Shown here piece by piece: positions 39,101-50,578 of a DNA stretch of 64,000 nt (the first letter of the stretch is position 1; each line of letters opens with the position of its first letter). Location of the stretch: assembly GCF_021347895.1 (NCBI RefSeq), contig NC_067120.1, positions 16,787,361 to 16,851,360 of the forward strand, read 5' to 3'. The stretch is from Acanthochromis polyacanthus (taxonomy: Eukaryota > Chordata > Actinopteri > Pomacentridae). A program made the translations under genes and the position numbers. The notes beneath the pieces were generated by a model that saw nothing but the letters and a program-made list of their open reading frames with translations, did not search any database and was not told the origin of the DNA.

Positions 39101-42100
39101 CCTTGCTTTCTGTCACATTTTACCATCCACAAATGTTTTGTTTTTGCAAAGGTTGACGGCAGGATTCTGAAATGCTGACAGTTTTGTTCTTGGGGTGATT
39201 CGCACCATCACATGTCGTTACCGGTGCCATCAGTCAGAGGTAATTCAATGTCTGTTCTGTCCTATTACAGTATTTTTTTTTTCCCCCAAGACATTTAAAC
39301 AGATTTCTCTCTCCTCTCCCAGGAAACAAAATGACATTTCACTATCGCTGCATTCTGTCTACATGACAAAATATCTCTCAGGGTTCTCTCCAGTGGCACC
39401 GCGAGAATCAGAAAGAGGTTTGGCTTTGTGTTTCATGGCCCTCAGCTATAAATGCTGATGTACAGAGTTTACGAGGTGGAGCGTAGCTCGCAAAGAAAAA
39501 GAGAGAAATACAACGTGGAGTGGATCTGAAAATGCGTGTTTTGTAGAATATGTGAAGTGCGTCTCCTAGATGTCCTAGATGTTTGTTGGGTCCAAGTGTG
39601 ATGACAGCCACTCCAAGACAAGGACAAACAACTCTAGGAGACGGTGAAATGAAACAAATACACACTGCAATCTTAAATCGCAAAAGAATCTCCAAAACTT
39701 CAGACTTGCTGAGAAAATGGGCCTCACATACCTACAGGAAAGCTACATTTATCATCGGCAGTGTCTTTGAGGCAAAAATGATTCATCATTCTATTATGCG
39801 AGGATATACATTTTTTGTTTCTTTCTTATATAAATGTGTCAGCAATGCTAAAATACCGCACTGGGCTCTGGGAAATTGGGATGTGCCTTTTTATAAGACA
39901 TTTTCTAATATGTTATAGCTCACTGATTATTCAGAAATATCTTTAAATAATAATGTGGATCTGTAAAAACACAGATGTGCTTCATATGGGCCGAAAAGAG
40001 ACTTGATTAGGATGACACCATGTAGCCTGTCATGACATTTCTAAAAGCACATCCACTCTGGTAGTGTAGAATACGACAGCTCCTCCTCCAAAAGAAGAGG
40101 CTTTGAAACTTATTTTGGCATAATGAAACAAATGACTGACATTGAAATGTAGAAAGCCTGGGGTAGCTCAATAAGCCCTTAATATCAGCCTTTTCCTTTT
40201 ATTAACAAGGCAGTTCTGCAGCTCCAGAATACCAGTTTGGAAGCAGCTCTCATCTCAGGTCTGACACCAGCATGGATGTTAAAAGGGTTCAAAACCACTT
40301 CACCCATCACAGAAGCATATATAAAACTACCTTTTCATTTAAGAAGTTATTACAGTCACCAATTTCCTGAGACGGATACCTTATTTCACCTCGTTCTTCA
40401 GGTTCGTTTAACTGCCACTGCTCATACAGATCATGTAAAACTGTTCGAGCAGCTTAGTAACACATTTTCTAGGCCAACGGTTTCCTCAAACGCAGAAATG
40501 AAATTCTGTAGATGGCTCCATGAATAGGAGTCATGGAAGAGGGGGTTGGTGCCTTTCAGATGTAGCCAGCAGTGACAGGAATGAATTGACCATTCTAATA
40601 TTTACATTTTCTGATTGGTTATTGATGAGTTGCATTGATCTGAATTTACTACCATGGGGATGTCAGAAGAAAGGTGGCTTAGGTGGCAGGTGAACTTATA
40701 TTTGTGCATGTGTACACTGAAAGTGGACATAGAACCCTGAGCTCTGTATCAATATATACTTAATTGATGGCTGGCAGCTGAAAATGAACAGTAGCTCACA
40801 ACCCAGCAGATCTGAAAGGTGCTAAACTTTGGTATGCACCAAAACAATGTTTAATAGATTCTGTCAGCTCAAGCACACAGCCCATCTCAAACTCTATAGA
40901 AATGTTCTTTTTTAAACTCCTGTTCTCTAGAAATGTCTTTTCTTAACACCTACAAGGGAATATTGACTTGGCACTCTTGGAAATGACAGTCACCTTGTAT
41001 CATTTGTAAATTGCAATGACACATGGTGAGGAATCCAGATGAGAGCAAAGACGTCTTACTGAGCTCTTAACCAAACAACTCACTAAAAAGAAGACCTCAA
41101 TTATTTTTTACAACACAAACAAAATGAAAAACATGCATCAAGGACAGCCTAAAAGCAAAATATATTGGCGATCACACTACTGCTTTTAATGAATTGGTGC
41201 AATATTGTTAATGTATTTTTGTCTAATTCGCTTCACATTACGCCCTACTTTAAGGTGTAGACATCTAAATTCTGAACATAGGTTCTCATATAGTGTCAGT
41301 ACGTAGGCAGCAGCATTTTAAATGCCCAGTCAGCTCATGGTGCTCACCTCAGACACCACCTCATGGGACATGAGTCTTTGGATGGCAGCCAGACACAGCT
41401 GAGTGATCTTTGGCTCTTTGGTGCCACAGCCCATCAGAAAAGGCTGCACAACCTCTGAGCTGTTCTCCTTCAGTGCTGGAGGAAAAGAACACAGATAAAG
41501 ACTAAACATCTCTGTAGATTTTCTTTTGATATGTCCACAGACGCAACTTGCAAAGCGAAACACATTTCAGGATGTAATGGAAGACGCCGCCATGCGATTT
41601 ACTTATTCACATTTAAACTAAATGAATTAATGAATAAAATGCCTTAAAATCAATGCAAAATATTAGAAATAAAGTTGCGAAACACAACATAACATTTTCA
41701 GATTCATTTTACAGCCATGTAACATATATTTTCTTGTGTTGCGTAACCGGCTCACAATGAACCGCTGAGTTGCATCCGTCTACCCATATCAGCTTCGCCA
41801 TGGTTATGGTGTCTCTCCAGTGATTTACACCTGATTAACAGGTTTCGCCATTCAGCCTTTTGATAACAACTCGCTAAGCTCTGTAACAACTAGCAAATCC
41901 AGTACAGAAACAAAGACAAATGGCCCTGTCAGCAGTGACTTGGTGTACAGTTTACAGTCACAGAAGGGCAGCTGGATGTAGACAGTCATCAGTGGAACTT
42001 GGAAAATGTCAACAATGTGTCAACTCGGCAAATGCTACCAAAAGCTGGACTTGTTTGTTTAGACAGCACTGAAAATATTCTCAATTCGAGTGTCGGGACC

Positions 42101-45100
42101 ATATTAATATATATTCCTCATTCGTCCTTCAACCAATACGGCACGATGATTTCTATTGTGGAATCCAAAGCTGTTGGCACATCTCGCCATGGGCTGACTG
42201 CACACACAAAACAGCACAATAACAGCAAAATACAGCGGGCAATATCATTCTGCCGTCTGCTTATGCAGTCATGTATTTCAGAGGACAGTGGACATTAATC
42301 AGCAGCGACATAGTGATAACGTCAATGTGAATACAACAGCAAAAAAGATTAAGTATTGTCAGTAGTCGCGTTAACTGGAAATACACTAACGTAATCATGC
42401 TAAAGCTAAACACCTCAAATGAGATTGTAAACAAACTAATCTCCAATCATTTTCAAATTGGAGAGAGCAAATCGCACCTCTCAGCTGTGGTGAACCAGCG
42501 CCCTTATCACTCACCTGCCAGTATGTCTGTATTCCTGGCTGCAATGGTCTTAATCTTCACGATGCCAGACTCTGCGGCCTGGAGGAAAAGAGAGGGGGGG
42601 GGGGGGGGGGGGGGGGTTGACATTTAGGTTACTGTTTGATGCAACATATCAAAAAGTGCTGATTACTACTGCTGGTGGTATACACAGTTTCTTGTAAAGA
42701 TGGCCACAGGGGAGAAACGGGAAGGCATGGCTGCAGAGAAACAGGAGGGCTGGTAAATGTGCGAAGAATGGGCTTCAGCTAGAGAGCGATGTGCTAGGAG
42801 AAAGCGATTTCCCCAGTGAGGTGTCTTGCAGTGCTGAGATGCTAAGAAATGGAAAATGGGGAAGGAGGACTGTCAGAGAGAGAGAAGGAGCAAGAATAGG
42901 GGGTGACATGTCGACAGACTTCATGCAAGCTGTTCTGCGTTGCCTGTGCGAAGAACACATTTTAGCAGTCAAAACTGAGGCTGTTCTTATCTCCCTACGA
43001 CAACCGCAAGCCACAACAAGCCTGTCCAGATCGTCTCGGTTTCTCGCCAACCTCTGCTCCTTCATTCCCCCAGTATTCCTCCCCATCACTACTCCCCTTA
43101 CAGGTTCTACTCTCCCTTCATCAGATCTCCTTTTCTCCCCATCATTATCATAAGAAAACACCACTTTTAGCCCCGTACATAACCTGTCTAAATGATACAA
43201 TGTACCATTTTTCTTTTTTTTTTTGATTGCGTGAAAGGCGCAGTCAGTTCGTGTTATATTCTGGAAAAATCACAGCATCTGACAGTAGCAGCAGAACCAG
43301 CATTCTCAAGTGAGCAGCCAATGGGCCTACATTACCTTGATGCATTTTTTATGGAGTGACAACATGGTCTGACTACATCCTGAGTCTGAATGTGTTACAA
43401 ATGACTGGAGCTTTGACTCCCTTCTCAAGAGCTGCATCATCCCAAAGCGTCTGCAGAGAAATAAAGGATGACCCCAAATTCTAAACACCTTTTAATTAAG
43501 TGACCATCTCTGGTGAAAAAAGCAACACAACTTTCAACTAACAAATTCTCTAAGTGCAAGATATCTAATCATGTATTTATAACTGAGGATCAGACACACT
43601 TCTAACCATGCAAATGCCCGGTACATTAAAGCAGCTGTCAGACTTCACCGACAACATGACCGTATCACTTTAACATACCACTGGAACGGCCACAAGGTCG
43701 AGCCACTGTGGAGGTCAGCAATTAATAACCTGCCAAACCGCCGGTAACCGAGCAACCACAGGTTAGTGGGTTGGGCTTTTCATACAAACTGAACTGCCTA
43801 TTAGCCTGCAGCTCCTTAAAAAGTTAATCTCTTTCAATGCTAGCCTCCCTCTTCTCCTTTGTTCCTCACACAGAGCTGTCGGTTGGTCTGTACAGGGCAT
43901 TGAGAAGAGTATTTTCAGTCCTGAATAACTGCAGCCCTCCTGTTGCTACTTCTGATATTCCCGGCGGCAGAGCCCATAATATTCTGGAGCTATAAGTGAA
44001 AAGGCAAGAGTCAGAACTGCAATGTCTAGTACGCCCAATATCAGTCAATCATGTAAGTAATATAAGTCAAATACACCCACTTTGGCCTGGAGAGTTTCTG
44101 GTTGGAATCATTAGCTATTAAATAGATCAGTCAATTGACAGAACACTAATTCAATACTACAAATCTGACACTATTTTGCCAGCATGTCAACATATGACTC
44201 GTTGCTAATTAAATGTTTACTCAACTTTAAAGTGTTGGTCAGATAAAACAATGTATTTACAAGCATAACTTCTGGCTGGACAAGTTATTAATTTAAATAA
44301 TTGTGAGGACATTTGCTTCTGGTTTTCATATATTTTTGCACCTTTGAAACAGTGATGCTCTACAAGCAATTTTATACCACAACACATCTGCAACACGTAT
44401 ACCAGCTGACAATCCAGTTGACTAAGATGACTCACTCTGAAAAAATTCTTCAGCCTGTGGCACAAGGGCAGCGAGAAAGACCGCAATTCTTTCTTTAATC
44501 GCAAAGATATGAGAAGTGTTTCAAGTCCCATTCAAACACTGCAGTTATGATGACAGAATTCTCTGTACCTATCAAAAGGCCAGGCTTTGCCACTGCACAG
44601 ATGTATGTCTAAAAGCAGAAATGAAATTGATTGCATGGCTGAGCTGAAGGACGACTAAATGTATCTGCAAGGATTGTTGACCCTGATGATGATAAAAAAA
44701 AGTGATAACTTTAAGTTATGATTTAACAGGATAAAAATCCTCTGTAAAGTGTTGAGGCTGAGGATAATGAGATGCATAAAAGCTCCTTGAAAAATAATTT
44801 AAAAAGCCTCATCTATCTACTGCAACTTCTGAAAATTCTGTTTTCCTCGTCGTAAAAATCTGTGACTCAGTCAAGAAGAAGCAGCAAACCAATAAATGCC
44901 TCTAATTAGGAGCAGATTGTTTGTGTTTCCTTTGTTCAGCCTCCAGCAGAACCATGTGCTCCATCTTCAAACCCATTACAAGGAATGCTCCCAAATGAAA
45001 AATGTCAGTGCTTTTGCACAAAACCGTGGAACTCTCCACAGAGAAAATCTCCCATCGGGGGATTCACATGGCAAACTGAAAAGTGTGAAATCTCTCTGTC

Positions 45101-48100
45101 CATGTAAACACACATTTCCACCTACTTCAAAGAATGTGCTGTTTAAGCTTCCAGGTTCCTGAGAGCTATTACTTCTCTTTGAAATGTGTCAGCATTATGA
45201 AGTCACCACCGCCATGTGGAAGGAAATACCACCGGCCCGATGATGTCATTATCTACACAGAGCAGTCGCGGGGTTATTTTTTGAAAGAAATCTTTCATCA
45301 GTCTTTCAAAAGAGTAAGAGTTTCTGGAGTTTCGTCTGTATTGTGAAGTAGTCATAGATCTTAAATGCTGCTCTGCTGAACTATAAAGTTTCTAAACCTT
45401 GTCATTTTAACTACAATAGAAGGGTGATTATTTTTATTTTGGTAGCATTCAAGCAGCATCTTGACAAAACTCATTAGTTATTGCGTGATGGCTACAAAAT
45501 ACTTACCATAATCATCATGAAAGACTCTTGAGATGTGTTAACGATGGTCGCAAACATAACTGTTTCTCAGTTTTTGACCAAAATAAATCATAGGAATTGA
45601 ATTTAAATTTATAAGTTTGCTAATTACAGACCCAAAATATAGTCATAACAAAATCAATTTCAGTGCATTTACTCTAAAAAGACACACATTTGCCACCTTA
45701 ATCATTGGTTACCTTATAGTAACCATCTACATCATTTTAATATCAAGTCCCAAAAAGCGTTACCAAAAAAGACAGGAATAACGGTGGGAGGCAGATGCAC
45801 TACACATCAGAAAAAAGTCACAACACCCAGTAGAAAGTAACACTAAATACTGGGTTCTGGGATACAAGAAACGTCAGTGCCAAGAAAAACCAAGAAAAGA
45901 TCAGGAAGCCTTCAATACTTTCACTTCTTCTCAAGAGCTGTGTTTGTGTGGAGACCCTCAAAGCGGAACTGACCACGTCCACGAACCAGCTCATGTCATT
46001 GAAAAGCAACATTAGTGAAGCTCATCACAGACTGACTTCCTTAGAAACACGCTGTGAGAGTCTCCAAACTCAGCAGTTTTCTGGAACTGACTTTGCATGT
46101 TGCGAAAAAAAAACGGCTTATTCAGTCAGAATTCCAATGTCGCCAAATCATTCCGGCTTGTTGCTGTTACCGTGTGTCTGTGTGCAGCCTTCATGACCTG
46201 TCTAGCAAATGAGTCGAGCTAAGCTATCCATACAAAGGTTGCCTTTCATTAATCTGCAGGTTTTCCCTCACCCAAGCAGGCACATTGAACTGTGAGCTAC
46301 ATACAGGACCTGACTCATGTACAGAGAGCAGACGGCTGGCTGGCTGATGCTTCTTTTTCACCAAGGCAAAAGCAAAGCCCTGTGGTTTCACTGATGGCAA
46401 CTCAATGGAAGACGGGTTCTGAGTGTGATGTTATGATCCAAAAAAAAAAAATCAATGCCATTCTTCTTGGCCGCTCTTAACCCTGAGAAACCACTGGCTG
46501 TGGTGCAATGTCACTGTGGGAGATGAATTGAGAAATGGAAGAGGAGTAACTGGTGGGACGATTGGCTGGGAAAAGAGGCCAGAGCTTTTTCACTCTTCTT
46601 TTGCAAGAGGCATACAGCAATTTAGCATTTAGTTTTGTTAATGCACCTAAAAACATGATTCGCTTAAAAAAATATGCAACTAAATAATAAAAACGTGCAG
46701 AAAATGTAGGTAAGGCAAATAAAAATGCATTTTTTTTCATATGACATAAAGGAGCTCTGTTAAATAAATCTAAATTGTTAATAGTCTACATTGATGGGCT
46801 GAAACAGCCAAACAATTCATTTAAATTCAAACAGTGACCACCAGCATTCAGCTTATTTGTTGCACAATAACATCTCCGCAAATATACCCATGACAGTCTG
46901 GAATGGAAAGGTTATTCCAATCACAACACCATCCATCAGAGCGTAAGTGAGCTCAGGTTGTGTGGGCAACATCAAAGAGGATCTCTGCACGGCTCTGATC
47001 CCTGAGGGAAGGATGCTGGTCAGGACCAGAAAACCTAGGTGATAATAAATCAATATTTGAAGCAGATGCTTCATAAGGCCCACAGGCGTGGGCCAGCAAG
47101 CAGTCTAAGATGTGATATCAGCTGTAAGCTTTTTTTAATCTGTCATTTTGAATCATTCAGCACTGAAGTCAAGGGACTGAATCTGTAGTGAGAGGAACAC
47201 AAAGGAACTGGAAGCACTTGCTGAGCTTTTTCTCTTTTTCATTTTAACACTGCTTTTATCCAAAGTGAGACCTGAGGTAAAAAAACAAAAAAAAAACAAG
47301 CTGGTCTTGCCTGATATATATGGCCCAGCTGAGCTGAGTTTCTGCTGTCACAAAAGCCCCACATGCAGTAGAGCATTTCATCTAATGACCTGTGTGACCA
47401 CTGTTACATATGCAAGCAAACAGTGGACTTGCCATACCTGGGAATTACAGGGAGTTAAGGCCGACTGAGACGGTGTCAGCTGAATTAGATAACTTTGGCA
47501 AACACTCGCTGTTCTCTGTGTGCATTTCCGTGACAAGTAAAATAATGGAATATAATATATACCCACACAGTCAGGAAATGCAATGCAATCAAACCATAAC
47601 AACAAAGAGTGAATAGGGGCTATGTTTGTACAGTAATACCAGCCTTACACTTCAATTATGTTCATTATATTATAAGAAAATAATTGCATTACAGATGTAG
47701 ATGAACTGTGACCCAGCTCCATGGGCTGTTGAACACTGAGCAAGTAAAAAAAAGAGAGCAGTGTCTGGGGTGAAGTGGAGTGATGAAAGCTGGGATGCCT
47801 GTCTTCTAAGTGTGAATCTGGAAATACACACACTTCTGTAATAAGCCCCGTGAATGCACCTCCTTGTACTATTCAGCTCTCCAAGTAAGTCATTAAGTCA
47901 TCAGAAATGTCACCCAGGCTGGAACACAACAAAGTCAGTCAGCAGGCACTAACAGCACAGCAAGTCATTTCAAGGAATAAAAACAAAACGCTTGTATGAA
48001 ATCGCTCTTGGCTCCGTCAATACTGGCGAGCCTGTTGTGAAGCCAACTTGCAAGGTCAGATCCCAGACAGATCTGTGGGGGTCTTCTATGATTAAAGTCC

Positions 48101-48811
48101 TCAAGTGAAACACACATTTTCTTTGTGAACTGATGAAGCTGAACTAATAGCTAAACTATCACTGAATCCATTGTGACCTGAAGGCAGACATTAAACAAAC
48201 TCGTTTACATTTTAAATGAAGCTTCAAGCTAATTTTGAATGTTGGTTCAGCCACATGTGAAAATAAATATATTCTCACTTAAACTATGGTACAGCCACTG
48301 AACGCATCTCAGAAGTAACTTGATGCCAGTCCAAACAGGTAGCTAAATATGCGCTATTATGTAAATACAAACCTGAGTCAAATGAATTCACTTGGCTGCT
48401 TTCCATTATTAGAATGCCTCAGTTTTACACAACTAACCAAAACGTGTCACAAAAGCATTGGTCATTCCTATATATAACCGCCTATGAGGTATGAAGGCCC
48501 AGCAGCTGACACAACTTTTAATTCAGTGGTACAGTAAGAGGACCAGTCAGTGTCCACAGCAGACAGCAGAGGCCCAGCTCTCGGTGGGGAAACAACCGAG
48601 TGTGTAAAAGCGACATTAGTAGCGACATAAAAGCAGATTCACAGATGGGACGAGCAGCTGAACACCGAGGCAGCGGCTCGGTGCAGCTAACTAGCCGGCT
48701 AACCTCTTTGACTGGAGGGAATTTCTTCTTGCACTCCATAGACAGAGACCGCAGGTCCGTCTGCATGTTCTCCAGCAATTTCTTCACCGCTTCGGGACTG
48801 CTCGTCGACAT
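14565..48811 (-). CDS. MON2: MON2, Golgi/endosome trafficking scaffold (34 coding exons)
   Basis: The start ATG is at 48811 and gives [20 protein letters not shown], matching the vertebrate MON2 N-terminus; the stop is at 14565-14567 after [14 protein letters not shown]. The 34 exons join without a frame break to 5112 nt, or 1703 residues; human MON2 is about 1717. MON2 is a large helical-repeat protein related to the BIG/GBF1 ARF exchange factors but lacking their Sec7 domain. It has DCB- and HUS-like N-terminal regions and a conserved C-terminal region. It works with DOPEY/DOP1 proteins and the flippase ATP9A in endosome-to-Golgi transport. Recognisable blocks are [20 protein letters not shown] (exon 3), [20 protein letters not shown] (exon 8), FEYRGTWIP (exon 11), [12 protein letters not shown] (exons 16-17) and [20 protein letters not shown] (exon 26). 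All introns read GT-AG. The exon 12 donor is the least certain border. A skipped microexon lies at 21019-21036. Confidence 0.97.
21019..21036 (-). other. MON2: MON2 in-frame 18-nt microexon encoding IQLFAP
   Basis: Between exons 27 and 28 the - strand reads TTTTAG, then ATCCAGCTGTTTGCACCG, then GTGAGT. This is an acceptor, six codons (I-Q-L-F-A-P) and a strong donor. Exon 27 ends in phase 0 (..KYNQ) and exon 28 starts in phase 0 (AEWVALNY..), so inclusion gives ..NQ-IQLFAP-AEW.. with no frame change. I believe a six-residue insert of this sequence occurs at this site in some mammalian MON2 isoforms, from memory. Inclusion would make the protein 1709 residues. Microexons of this size are often regulated by tissue, commonly neural; here that is inference. 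Confidence 0.75.
24249..32255 (-). other. MON2: MON2 coding exons 13-24, coordinates
   Basis: Exons in transcript order: 13, 32174-32255; 14, 31432-31613; 15, 30698-30810; 16, 29588-29692; 17, 29128-29208; 18, 28965-29038; 19, 28676-28766; 20, 28427-28528; 21, 26262-26372; 22, 25374-25549; 23, 25054-25216; 24, 24249-24542. Phases agree at every junction. Readable blocks include [20 protein letters not shown] (13), [20 protein letters not shown] (14), [20 protein letters not shown] (20), [18 protein letters not shown] (23) and [20 protein letters not shown] (24). The 2-kb intron between exons 20 and 21 contains only AT-rich sequence that I do not recognise. Confidence 0.9.
32349..33444 (+). 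mobile_element. Mariner/Tc1-superfamily relic in a MON2 intron
   Basis: The element lies between MON2 exons 12 and 13. It is bounded by TA at both ends and by long inverted repeats of about 70 bp: the left starts CAGGGTTTCCATAAAGTCTC and the right, on the other strand, CAGGGTGTCCATAAAGTCTC. The + strand between about 32520 and 32790 encodes pieces of a transposase C-terminus with stops: a [21 protein letters not shown] stretch carrying the last catalytic aspartate, [17 protein letters not shown], and [17 protein letters not shown]. The N-terminal half with the other acidic residues is missing. The copy is dead and internally deleted. A piggyBac-like MITE (32841-33375) interrupts it near its right inverted repeat. 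Confidence 0.85.
32841..33375. mobile_element. piggyBac-like MITE nested in the mariner relic
   Basis: The 535-bp insert sits between two TTAA tetranucleotides (32837-32840 and 33376-33379). Its ends are perfect 16-bp inverted repeats, CCCTTTAAGCTTCAGT. TTAA target choice and a CCCT start are the hallmarks of piggyBac elements. Removing the insert with one TTAA restores a continuous mariner inverted repeat, which confirms the insertion. There is no coding capacity. Next to the right repeat is a 16-bp perfect palindrome, GTACCGCCGGCGGTAC (33344-33359). Confidence 0.85.
34040..34170. repeat. Fragment of a dispersed DNA repeat
   Basis: The phrases 'catgtcaaagtgaaatgatg' and 'gactgcataagtattcact' resemble a repeat common in fish and also present at 52565-52800, where 'tttaatgtcaaagtgaaaacagac' and 'actgcatgtgtatttactccc' appear. 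It lies in the MON2 intron between exons 11 and 12. No coding capacity is seen and the borders are approximate. Confidence 0.4.
38437..38476 (-). repeat. End fragment of the SINE-like repeat family
   Basis: Four ATCC units are followed by ATTCTCTATACACCGCTTTATCC, the same end found at 732-770. The rest of the element is absent. The fragment lies about 40 bases upstream of MON2 exon 4, close to its acceptor. Confidence 0.6.
42594..42616. repeat. 23-base G homopolymer next to MON2 exon 2
   Basis: A run of 23 G on the + strand reads as C23 on the MON2 strand. It lies 15 to 37 bases before exon 2 and is followed by TCTCTTTTCCTCCAG, so it forms part of the polypyrimidine tract of that acceptor. 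The run length is probably variable between individuals and error-prone in assembly. Confidence 0.8.
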
Positions 48812-49315
48812 CTTTGACGGCGTCTTCGACAGAAATCTCACGAAACTTCAAACGTTAAGGAATGCAGGAGCGCAGTCGACCCCCACCCATCCACCGGCGG
48901 GGATATAATCCGTCGCTACTTTATTCGCCTCCCTTGGAGAAAATAAAAACGCCGTGGTCCATTGACACGGTATCCCACTTGTGTGCTTCGAGCGGCCGTG
49001 CAGCAGAGCAGCGATGACACCGGCATACGGTCTCCCTCCTCAAAGCCCATTGACGTTAGCTTCACGGAGCAGCATCGTTAGCCGGAATATCTGCTTCTCT
49101 CGGCTTCTCACTTGGCGAAGAAATTTGCTAAATTGAGCAGTCTGCCATCAGCGGCCGTGTCAGCTCCACTTTCCTTCCCACAATGCTTCGGTGGACAGTG
49201 ACACGTCACTCGGACTTCCGTAAACAGTGACGGATCGAGAACAGCGACTGCAGCGACCCCTGCTGGACAACACGGACCCGGACAGACCGCAGACCACATC
49301 TGGACCAGGGCGATG
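48812..49315 (-). promoter_or_regulatory. MON2: MON2 5' UTR and promoter region
   Basis: This is the sequence upstream of the MON2 ATG. It is GC- and CpG-richer than the flanking DNA, as usual for a broadly expressed vertebrate gene. No TATA box at a convincing distance was seen. The start site and UTR length are not determined. The repeat at 49316 limits the unique upstream region to about 500 bases. Confidence 0.5.
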
Positions 49316-49819
49316 GAAGCCTGTCTCCACCACTTGGAAAAAAAAAGTCACACGCTATCTCATAATTATGTTATACAACTTCATAATTATGACTTACTAT
49401 CTCATACTTGTGACTTACTATCTCATAATTATGAGATACAAACTTATAATTTTGATTTACTATCTCATAATTATGACTTTCTAATTCATAATTATGAGAT
49501 ACTAAGTCATAATTTTGACTTACTATCCCATAGTTATAACTTACTATCTCATAATTATGACTTCATATTTCATAATTATGACTTGCTATCTCATAATTAT
49601 GACTTGATATCTCATAAGTATGAGATAGCAAACCATCATTTTGACCTACTATCTCATAATTATGACTTTCTGTCTCCTAATTATGACTTTTTGTCTCATA
49701 ATTATGACTTACTCTCTTATAATTATGAGACACAAAGTCATTATTACGACTTTGTATCTCATCATTATGAGATACAAAGTTTTTGTTTGTTTTTTTTAAG
49801 TGGTGGAAATGGGCTTTCA
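49316..49819. mobile_element. TIR-flanked element built of 21-bp palindromic repeats
   Basis: The core (about 49356-49785) repeats a roughly 21-bp unit, TCTCATAATTATGACTTACTA, with changes. CATAATTATG within it is its own reverse complement. The ends are inverted: left GAAGCC..TCCACCACTT followed by A-rich sequence, and right, on the other strand, GAAAGCCC..TCCACCACTT followed by A-rich sequence. Because the unit is a multiple of three with few stops, long frames arise on both strands (49313-49825 on +, 49677-49907 on -) with repeated SHNYD-type peptides. They are products of the repeat, not genes. It lies about 500 bases upstream of the MON2 start codon. Confidence 0.75.
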
Positions 49820-49831
49820 TACTGAACTGAA

Positions 49832-50353
49832 CTACTGGGAGCAGGCTTGATTGAAGAGTCTGACTGCAGCAGGAAGGAAGGACCTGCAGTATCTCTCCTT
49901 TAGACATCGTGGGTGAAGCAGTCTGTCACTGAAGGAGCTGCCCAGTGATGTTACTGTTTCCTGCAGGGCGTGAGAAATGTCCCCCATGACAGACAAAAGC
50001 CTCAACATTATCCTCATGTCTCCCACCACCTCCACAGGGTCAAGGGGGCAGCCCAGGACAGAGCTGGCTTTCTTAACCATTTTGTTTAGTCTCTTCCTGT
50101 CTACAGCCATAACGCTGCTGCTCCAGCAGACCACTCCACACAAGATGGCTGATGCCACCACAGAATAACAAAAGGTCCTCAGAAGTGTTCCCTGCACCCT
50201 GAAGAACCTCAATTTCCTGAACAGGTGGAGTCTGTTCTGACCTTTCTCATAGAGTGTGTTGGTGTTAACAGTCCAGTCCAGGTTATTGCTCAAATAAACA
50301 TCTAGGTACTTGTAAGATTCCACAATTTCAATGTCTATTTCCTGGATGTTCAC
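49832..50353 (-). pseudogene. 3' end of an L2/CR1-like LINE reverse transcriptase ORF
   Basis: The - strand encodes the C-terminal tail of a non-LTR retrotransposon ORF2. It contains SYKYLDVYLSNNLDWTVNT, RLHLFRKLRFFRVQGTLLRT, FCYSVVASAILCGVVCWSSS, DRKRLNKMVKKASSVLGCPL and a C-terminal FLPAAVRLFNQACSQ ending at a natural stop. These are the post-polymerase segments typical of fish L2-type elements. The polymerase core (YxDD) and endonuclease are absent, as in usual 5' truncation. The remaining frame is open over about 170 codons, so the copy is fairly young. The 21-bp-repeat element at 49316-49819 sits at its 3' side. Confidence 0.85.
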
Positions 50354-50578
50354 AGGTGAAGAAGAAATGTTTCTGTTGTTGCTAACAGTGCGTATAAGAA
50401 CTATTTACCCCAGTTGGACATTTTCCCTTTTTATTGATTATCACTAAATCGTGGCAATTTGGCTCTTTGGACAAAAACTTTCAAAGAAATAATAATAATT
50501 AAAAAAATAATAATACCAACATGAAAGCAGCCTATGAAGTTGTGTAAATGAATTTAAAATACACACACACATACACAG

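Larger units (their letters stand above)
33721..48811 (-). other. MON2: MON2 coding exons 1-12, coordinates
   Basis: Exons in transcript order (high to low coordinate): 1, 48704-48811; 2, 42515-42578; 3, 41348-41475; 4, 38267-38398; 5, 37676-37805; 6, 37367-37464; 7, 36847-36972; 8, 36500-36694; 9, 35957-36081; 10, 35082-35221; 11, 34626-34779; 12, 33721-33911. Each border was set by GT/AG consensus plus reading phase. Exon 11 encodes a G/S-rich low-complexity linker ([18 protein letters not shown]) before [10 protein letters not shown]; the human protein has a different G/N/S-rich linker at this place. Exon 12 ends in an acidic, variable stretch, and its donor is a choice among several phase-1 GTs. 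Intron 1 (about 6.1 kb) and intron 3 (about 2.9 kb) are the longest and hold no gene I recognise. Confidence 0.85.

Noticed and set aside
42775..43200. Overlapping + and - strand frames near MON2 exon 2
   Set aside because: No conserved motif was found. The composition is purine-rich and low in complexity.
46853..47083. 76-codon - strand frame with a hydrophobic stretch ([17 protein letters not shown])
   Set aside because: I could not place it in any family. It lies in MON2 intron 1 with no splice support, and may be an unrecognised repeat fragment.
48600..48908. 102-codon + strand frame at the MON2 start
   Set aside because: It is the antisense shadow of MON2 exon 1 and its CpG-rich flanks.
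49313..49825. 170-codon frame of SHNYD-type repeats
   Set aside because: It arises from a 21-bp tandem repeat. The opposite strand is also open, there is no start context, and similar frames would appear in any copy of the repeat.
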